From NCBI RefSeq assembly GCF_049723235.1, contig NZ_JBNARB010000003.1, positions 95,724 to 159,723 of the forward strand: 64,000 bases of DNA, in the 5' to 3' direction. Positions 58,841 through 64,000 of the stretch are shown here, one piece after another. Position numbers and translations under genes: made by a program. The stretch's first letter is position 1, and the number at the start of each line of letters is the position of its first letter. The stretch comes from Thermovenabulum sp049723235 (GTDB lineage Bacteria > Bacillota > Thermosediminibacteria > Thermosediminibacterales > Thermosediminibacteraceae). Below the pieces are notes generated by a model. The model searched no databases, was not told the origin of the DNA, and saw nothing but the letters and a program-made list of their open reading frames with translations.

Positions 58841-61800
58841 CTAAATTCTGAACAATTCCATCAGCTCTTCCTTGGTTAAGTAGTTTATGAAAAGCTCGCC
58901 TTCGATTACCACCGAATTGATAAGGTCCTTCTTTTTCATCTGCAGTTCATTTATCTTCTCTTCTATGGTCCCTTTAGTTATAAGCCTGAAAACCTGCACC
59001 TTGTTTTTCTGCCCAATTCTGTGAGCCCGGTCGGAGGCTTGATTTTCTACGGCAGGGTTCCACCAGGGGTCAAAGTGTATAACCGTATCCGCTGATGTGA
59101 GGTTTAATCCCACTCCTCCTGCTTTCAGCGAAAGCAAAAATACCCGTCCGCAGCCGTTATTGAAATCATCTACTATCCTTTTTCTTTCATTAACACATGT
59201 ACTCCCGTCAAGATAAGCGTATTTAATGTTCATTTCTTCCAACATTTTTCTTATTAAGGAAAGCATAGATGTAAATTGAGAAAATATTAAGACCCTCCTG
59301 CCGCTATCCATCAATTCCTGCAACAATTCCTCCAATAACTCCATTTTCCCGCTGGTTCCTTTATAATTTTCAATAAATAATGCTGGATGGCAGCATATCT
59401 GCCTTAATCTTAAAAGCCCTGAAAAAATATGCATTTTGCTTTTTTCAAAACCTTCCCGCTCTATCCTTTCTTCCAGCTCCCCTTTTATATTTTTTAAATA
59501 TGAAAGGTAGATTTTTTTCTGCTGGGGAGTCATTTCAACCAAAAGGGTGGTCTCTGTTTTTTCCGGCAGTTCCTTTAAAACATCATTCTTAGTTCTTCTT
59601 AAAATAAAGGGGGATATTAACTTTTTAAGTTCCTCTAAGGCCTCATTATTTCCTTCTATTATAGGCTTTTGGTAGTATTCATTGAATTTTTTATAAGAAT
59701 AAAGGTAACCCGGCATTATAAAATCAAAAATTGACCATAATTCCGCCAGGGAATTTTCTATAGGAGTCCCTGTAAGAGCAAACCTCACATTAGATTTTAA
59801 TTTTTTAACCGATTTTGCATTAAGGGAATCAAAATTTTTGATATGCTGGGCTTCGTCCAATATAACACAGTAAAAGTTATGACGGATATAAAATTCGAGG
59901 TCATTTCTTAAAAGCGGATACGATGTAATTATTACATCATATTCATTAAGTTCTTTTATTAGTTTTTTCCTTTCAAAAATTGACCCGGATACTACCGCCG
60001 TTTTTAATTGAGGCGCAAATCTTGCAATTTCGTTTTCCCAGTTAAACATTAAGGTTGAAGGGGCAACTATAAGGGAAGTGTGCGGTGAAATTTTTGACTC
60101 TTTTACCGAAAGCAAAAAACTTATCGCCTGAAGGGTTTTACCAAGCCCCATATCATCTGCCAGAATACCTCCAAGCCCGTTTTCGGCAAGTATCTTCAGC
60201 CATTTAAACCCGATAACCTGGTATTCCCTTAATATCCCTTTTAAACTTTCAGGAGGTTCTACCTTTTGATACTTTGAATTTACTATATTCTCGATTATCC
60301 TTTCAAACTCTCCTGCTTGTTCAATAGACAGGTTTGATTTATCCTTTACATTGTTTAAAAACCCTAAAAATCGGTATTTTGATAGGTTTACCTTGTTTTG
60401 TTCTATATCTTCTTTTGATACATCCTCCAAAAGCTCAGCCAATTTATTAATACGGTTTTCTTCTAAAGAAATAAAAGAACCGTCTTTCAATCTAAAATAC
60501 TTCTTTTTCTCCTTAATAGAATGCAGTATCTCCTCTGCCGTCCTCACATCAATGTCTTCAAAATCGGTTTTTATTTCAAGAAGATTTCCGCTTAAATAAC
60601 TTACAGATGACCTTATTTTCGGGGTTTTTATGGAAAAAAGGTGTTTAATATCGGACGAATAATAAACTTCCCCCATTTGAGTAAGATTTGGCAGCACTTC
60701 TTTTATAAAAATATAAAGTTTTTCCTCATCTTGGAGCACTGCCCTTCCTCTTTCTATTGAAAAACCCGTATCTCCTAAAAGTTTTATAATATACATTTCT
60801 TTTTCATAATCCCTTACAATAAGATGCTGTAAACTTTCCTTTGTAAAGGGATTAAACTCTTCTTCGCCGTAAATAAACTTAACATCAACAGCAATTCCTT
60901 TTTTATATCCCTCAATATGCATTTTAAATTTAAGGGGTTTCCTTTCTACCGCATATTTCAGGTCTTCGGAAAGTTTTATATTTTTACATTTCTGCAGGTG
61001 CGGTAATACAGAAAACAGCTTATGTTGATTTTCTCCGGTAAATTTTAACTCATTCCAGTCTTTCAAATAAAGCCCTTTAACGATTGGAAATACTTGTTCA
61101 TTATTATTTAACAAATATACCTTATCGTCCTTTAAAATAATTCTTTCTTCCCCATCTAAAGGTAATCCCATTTCCCCCTCAGGTTTAACATATATACCGT
61201 CATTATTTTTTTCTATTTTAATATTGAAAGGCAAATCGTTAACTTCAAAGCTTATTACCTTTTCGAAGGGGCTTATCATATTAACAGGTTTATTCCCCAA
61301 TGCTTTAGCAACTTTCATTAAAAAATTATAATTTAAATTAACGTATTTTCCGTCTAAGAAAACATTAGGAGTACTATAAATCGTTATACTTTGTTCTATC
61401 TCATACAATTCTTTTATAATTTTTAACACTTCGGCGTCTTCTTTTGAAAACACGTGAAGAAGTGGATTAAATTCAAATAATTTACCGAAACTAAAGGGCA
61501 GATTATTTTCTATTTTTTTAATAAACTCTTTGATGTCCTTTAAAATATATAAACGTTTATCCCCAATGCGCATGTGCATGCTGCATACAAAATCATGTAC
61601 ATTATACTTTTTGAACTCAAAATAGTATTCCACCTTTACTTCTTGCTTTTTAATTTCGCTATTACTATTTTTAAATAGTTCCAATAAAACATAATCTTCT
61701 ATGTAATAATCTTCTTTGATATCTTTGTGTTTGTTATTATTCTTTCTCGGTAGCCCTTTTTCAAAAATATGACACAAAACGGCAATCACATGCTTGCAGG

Positions 61801-62029
61801 CACCATCAAATTGAAAATAAGCCGGGCATGAGCACCTGTAATCCTTGATAAAATTATTTTCTATTTCGAAAAAAACATCATAATCCTCACTGCCTTTAAC
61901 AACGGCATGAAGTATTTCGCCCTCAAACTTAATGTTTTTCACAGCACCTGATTCATAATAGGCAATGCCTCTTTTTACTACTTCCGGTGAAGCTATCATC
62001 CTCAAATAATCCTGATTATAAACTCCCAT
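58841..62029 (-). CDS. SNF2-family helicase with N-terminal SWIM zinc finger
   Basis: A 1062-residue Swi2/Snf2 ATPase. SWIM finger YRCSCPAYFQFDGACKHVIAVLCH near residue 62; a long bacterial SNF2-associated middle; Walker A ILADDMGLGKTLQAISFL near 620; VILDEAQHIKNF (motif II); FALTGTPIENSL (III); RVFLLSLKAGGVGLNLTSADTVIHFDPWWNPAVENQASDRAHRIGQ (V-VI). It probably remodels RNA polymerase or DNA-protein complexes. ATG follows GGAGGAAAAAACAA. Confidence 0.95.
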   Translation of the reverse strand: MGVYNQDYLRMIASPEVVKRGIAYYESGAVKNIKFEGEILHAVVKGSEDYDVFFEIENNFIKDYRCSCPAYFQFDGACKHVIAVLCHIFEKGLPRKNNNKHKDIKEDYYIEDYVLLELFKNSNSEIKKQEVKVEYYFEFKKYNVHDFVCSMHMRIGDKRLYILKDIKEFIKKIENNLPFSFGKLFEFNPLLHVFSKEDAEVLKIIKELYEIEQSITIYSTPNVFLDGKYVNLNYNFLMKVAKALGNKPVNMISPFEKVISFEVNDLPFNIKIEKNNDGIYVKPEGEMGLPLDGEERIILKDDKVYLLNNNEQVFPIVKGLYLKDWNELKFTGENQHKLFSVLPHLQKCKNIKLSEDLKYAVERKPLKFKMHIEGYKKGIAVDVKFIYGEEEFNPFTKESLQHLIVRDYEKEMYIIKLLGDTGFSIERGRAVLQDEEKLYIFIKEVLPNLTQMGEVYYSSDIKHLFSIKTPKIRSSVSYLSGNLLEIKTDFEDIDVRTAEEILHSIKEKKKYFRLKDGSFISLEENRINKLAELLEDVSKEDIEQNKVNLSKYRFLGFLNNVKDKSNLSIEQAGEFERIIENIVNSKYQKVEPPESLKGILREYQVIGFKWLKILAENGLGGILADDMGLGKTLQAISFLLSVKESKISPHTSLIVAPSTLMFNWENEIARFAPQLKTAVVSGSIFERKKLIKELNEYDVIITSYPLLRNDLEFYIRHNFYCVILDEAQHIKNFDSLNAKSVKKLKSNVRFALTGTPIENSLAELWSIFDFIMPGYLYSYKKFNEYYQKPIIEGNNEALEELKKLISPFILRRTKNDVLKELPEKTETTLLVEMTPQQKKIYLSYLKNIKGELEERIEREGFEKSKMHIFSGLLRLRQICCHPALFIENYKGTSGKMELLEELLQELMDSGRRVLIFSQFTSMLSLIRKMLEEMNIKYAYLDGSTCVNERKRIVDDFNNGCGRVFLLSLKAGGVGLNLTSADTVIHFDPWWNPAVENQASDRAHRIGQKNKVQVFRLITKGTIEEKINELQMKKKDLINSVVIEGELFINYLTKEELMELFRI

Positions 62030-62200
62030 TTGTTTTTTCCTCCGATTTTATCTGCTTTAACAGTATATTTTCTTCTTTAATTTATAAAAATCCTTTTTTC
62101 TGACTTTAAAATTTTTAAAAAAGGAATTTGAGCAATTTTATAGAACTCATAATAATATTATAATTTTATTATTGAATAAATGGAAGGAGCGGCAAACATT

Positions 62201-62755
62201 ATGAAAATCCTTCAGATGAAAATAACCCTTAAAGATATAAAACCTCCTGTTTGGAGGAGGATTTTGGTAAAAGATGATATAACATTTTATAAGCTAAATA
62301 CGATTATACAGTATGTAATGGGATGGTCTGGATACCACCTTTATGAATTCAGGATTGGCGATATGGTAATAGGTGAAAAGGATGATGGTTGGGACCTTTA
62401 CGATGATTATGAATTCAAAAATGCTAAAAGGTTCAAATTAAGCAACATGAATTTTGAACCAAAAGATAAATTCCTCTATATTTACGATTTTGGCGATAAC
62501 TGGGAACACAGCATATTGGTTGAAAAAGTACTTGAACCCCAAGAAGGTATAAGATATCCGTTATGCATAGCAGGAAAAAGAAACTGTCCTCCCGAAGACG
62601 TAGGAGGCCCCTGGGGATATCAAAACTTCCTTGAAGCAATAAAAAACCCTCGTCATCCGGAACATAAATTAATGCTACAATGGATAGGAGGTTCATTTGA
62701 CCCTGAAGAATTTAATATAGAAAAAATTAATCAAATCTTAAAGATGGTGAGGTAA
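62201..62755 (+). CDS. Plasmid pRiA4b ORF-3-like protein
   Basis: About 184 residues: LKDIKPPVWRRILVKDDITFYKLNTIIQYVMGW, HLYEFRIGD, FLYIYDFGDNWEHSILVEK and GKRNCPPEDVGGPWGYQNFLEAI are the standard blocks of this family. Function unknown; it is common near mobile DNA. It diverges from the SNF2 gene, and its 3' end overlaps pdxA by 29 bp. The start is probably ATG 62201, with GGAG eleven bases before it. Confidence 0.9.
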   Translation: MKILQMKITLKDIKPPVWRRILVKDDITFYKLNTIIQYVMGWSGYHLYEFRIGDMVIGEKDDGWDLYDDYEFKNAKRFKLSNMNFEPKDKFLYIYDFGDNWEHSILVEKVLEPQEGIRYPLCIAGKRNCPPEDVGGPWGYQNFLEAIKNPRHPEHKLMLQWIGGSFDPEEFNIEKINQILKMVR

Positions 62756-63758
62756 AAAACTTTGCATATTCCCCTGCAACTTTTATGGCTTCTTCCATAC
62801 TAACAGAGCTTGCAATACCTTTTCCTGCAATATCAAAAGCGGTTCCGTGATCCACCGATGTTCTTATAAACGGCAGCCCAGTGGTAACGCTTACGGTTCT
62901 TTCAAAATCCAGCGTTTTTGCAGCAATATGTCCCTGATCGTGATAAAGGGACAATACCGCATCATATCGGCCAAGCCTTGCCCAATAAAAAACGGAATCG
63001 GCAGGTACCGGCCCTTCCACCCTTATCCCTTCTTCCCGTGCTTTCTTTATTGCCGGTATTATCTCCCTCTCCTCTTCCGAGCCAAAAAGCCCGCCGTCTC
63101 CTCCGTGAGGATTCAGGGCAGCTACCGCTATCGTCGCATTTAAAAGCCCTAAATTTTTCAACGCTTTATCGCAGGCAATTAAAGTTTTATAAATATTATC
63201 CATCTTTACTTTAAAACAAGCATCGAGTAAGGATATATGCCTTGTAAGGAAAAATATGCGAAGTTTATCCACCTGAAACATCGTCAAAACATCTTCGCTT
63301 TTTGTAAGCTCTGCAAATATTTCGGTATGGCCGATAAAGTTTATTCCCGCAGCGCGAATAGCTTCTTTATTTATCGGAGCGGTGGCAACCCCGTCTATTA
63401 ACCCCTCCATAGCAAGTTCAATAGATTTTTTTATATACTCAAAAGCGGCCTTTCCCGCCTCGGCTGAAATTTTCCCGAAATGTATATCATCTCTTACATT
63501 ATTTAGATCCATAAGGTAAAGTTTACCAAAGGAAAAATCCTTTTCCCTCCATGTATTTATCTCATCCTCATTTATTACAATAACGTCCAAATTTATCTTT
63601 GTAACTTCCATAGCTTTTTCTATGATATTTTTTGAACCTATTACCAAAGGATTTACCTTTTCATAAATTTGTTTTTTTGACAAGGCTTTTACCACAATTT
63701 CCGGGCCAATCCCGACAGGGTCTCCCATAGTTATTCCGATAATAGGCTTATTTATCAA
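62727..63758 (-). CDS. pdxA: 4-hydroxythreonine-4-phosphate dehydrogenase family
   Basis: A 343-residue PdxA. PIIGITMGDPVGIGPEIVVKAL is the start block, VATAPINKEAIRAAGINFIGHTEIFAEL holds the substrate and metal residues, and LNPHGGDGGLFGSEE and SLYHDQGHIAAKTL follow. It oxidises 4-phosphohydroxythreonine in pyridoxal phosphate synthesis; PdxA2-type paralogues act on sugar-acid phosphates, which cannot be excluded without pdxJ. TTG start after AAGGAG. Confidence 0.88.
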   Translation of the reverse strand: MINKPIIGITMGDPVGIGPEIVVKALSKKQIYEKVNPLVIGSKNIIEKAMEVTKINLDVIVINEDEINTWREKDFSFGKLYLMDLNNVRDDIHFGKISAEAGKAAFEYIKKSIELAMEGLIDGVATAPINKEAIRAAGINFIGHTEIFAELTKSEDVLTMFQVDKLRIFFLTRHISLLDACFKVKMDNIYKTLIACDKALKNLGLLNATIAVAALNPHGGDGGLFGSEEEREIIPAIKKAREEGIRVEGPVPADSVFYWARLGRYDAVLSLYHDQGHIAAKTLDFERTVSVTTGLPFIRTSVDHGTAFDIAGKGIASSVSMEEAIKVAGEYAKFFTSPSLRFD

Positions 63759-63764
63759 GCTTTT

Positions 63765-64000
63765 TCACTCCTTTTTTAAAACTACATTCAGCCATTTTTC
63801 ATCTTCTCTGCCTTTTCTCACATCACGGGTAATTTTTATTTCTAAAATCGAAAAATACTGATGGTTTTTTAAAAGCTCGCATAAAGAACTTTCATCATAA
63901 TTATTAAAAAATCTCCCGTTTCTTATTTCTTCTCCATTGCCGTATTTAAAGGAAGAATAAAAAATTCCGCCCTTTTTTAGAGCTTTATAAATCTTATTAA
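63765..64000 (-). CDS. C-terminal part of a class I SAM-dependent methyltransferase
   Basis: About 78 codons enter from the window edge: KIYKALKKGGIFYSSFKYG and EEIRNGRFFNNYDESSLCELL are typical of the post-motif III strand and end of small-molecule methyltransferases. The frame ends at TGA 63765, six bases before the TTG start of pdxA, so they are cotranscribed. Confidence 0.75.
   Translation of the reverse strand, partial: NKIYKALKKGGIFYSSFKYGNGEEIRNGRFFNNYDESSLCELLKNHQYFSILEIKITRDVRKGREDEKWLNVVLKKE

Noticed and set aside
1..64000. tRNA or rRNA genes
   Set aside because: No cloverleaf or rRNA-like stretch was recognised by eye; tRNAscan was not available, so a tRNA could have been missed.

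Overview
The window looks like a chromosome segment of a thermophilic, anaerobic, motile Firmicute, perhaps near Thermosediminibacterales or Thermoanaerobacterales. This is inferred from gene content only: a tungsten-type aldehyde:ferredoxin oxidoreductase, a ferredoxin-linked 2-oxoacid oxidoreductase, butyrate kinase, a T-box leader, flagellar genes, AT-rich composition and frequent TTG/GTG starts after strong Shine-Dalgarno sites.

Positions 1-16.5 kb are accessory DNA. A leftward phage-type replication module (1-9.96 kb) holds a SNF2 helicase broken by 8 nt at its Walker A motif, a coiled-coil Gp157-like protein, a Cys-rich protein, a family A DNA polymerase, a BRO/KilAC antirepressor, a deoxyribosyltransferase-like protein, a primase-helicase, a VRR-NUC nuclease and a sigma-like regulator. 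A GGTAAC repeat cluster around an AT-rich tract looks like an origin. Next come an ImmA/IrrE-HTH regulator divergent from a small XRE regulator, and a type II-like restriction-modification island with a 677-aa nuclease, two methyltransferases and another XRE regulator. The element abuts the 3' end of rlmD, a known integration target.

Positions 16.8-36 kb are mostly core genes: rRNA/tRNA methyltransferases, a HisJ-type phosphatase, a tandem ThiF/MoeB-like protein with cysteine synthase, a soluble NAD(P)-fold chemoreceptor-like protein, a nucleotidyltransferase pair, rmuC, an unrecognised highly structured 430-nt probable RNA, and an NSS amino-acid transporter with its MetS-like small subunit. 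A sigma-54 operon (bcd-buk-ptb-iorA-iorB) with its PAS/AAA activator should turn branched-chain amino acids into branched acids plus ATP and reduced ferredoxin. paaK lies behind a T-box leader whose specifier reads as Tyr (UAC).

Positions 36.5-48.3 kb form the most striking system: iclR, AOR, panE, a P1/S58 peptidase, an OPT transporter, panB, a class III aminotransferase, an M20 amidohydrolase, panF and yhdT. PanF with YhdT is the pantothenate importer; with two amidohydrolase candidates, PanE and PanB without panC/panD, and a beta-alanine-type aminotransferase, it reads as an anaerobic pantothenate catabolic pathway: pantothenate to pantoate plus beta-alanine, pantoate to ketopantoate, then 2-ketoisovalerate plus a C1 unit, which could enter the neighbouring bcd/ior/ptb/buk route to isobutyrate and ATP. 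beta-Alanine would go to malonate semialdehyde, a possible AOR substrate.

Positions 48.5-64 kb hold a membrane protein, a polar amino-acid ABC transporter, a zinc-ribbon protein with a structured leader, flaG-fliD-fliS-fliT, a toxin-antitoxin cluster (HepT/MntA, MazEF, VapB and Doc relics), a Uma2 protein, a SWIM-SNF2 helicase, a pRiA4b ORF3-like protein, pdxA and the end of a methyltransferase gene.
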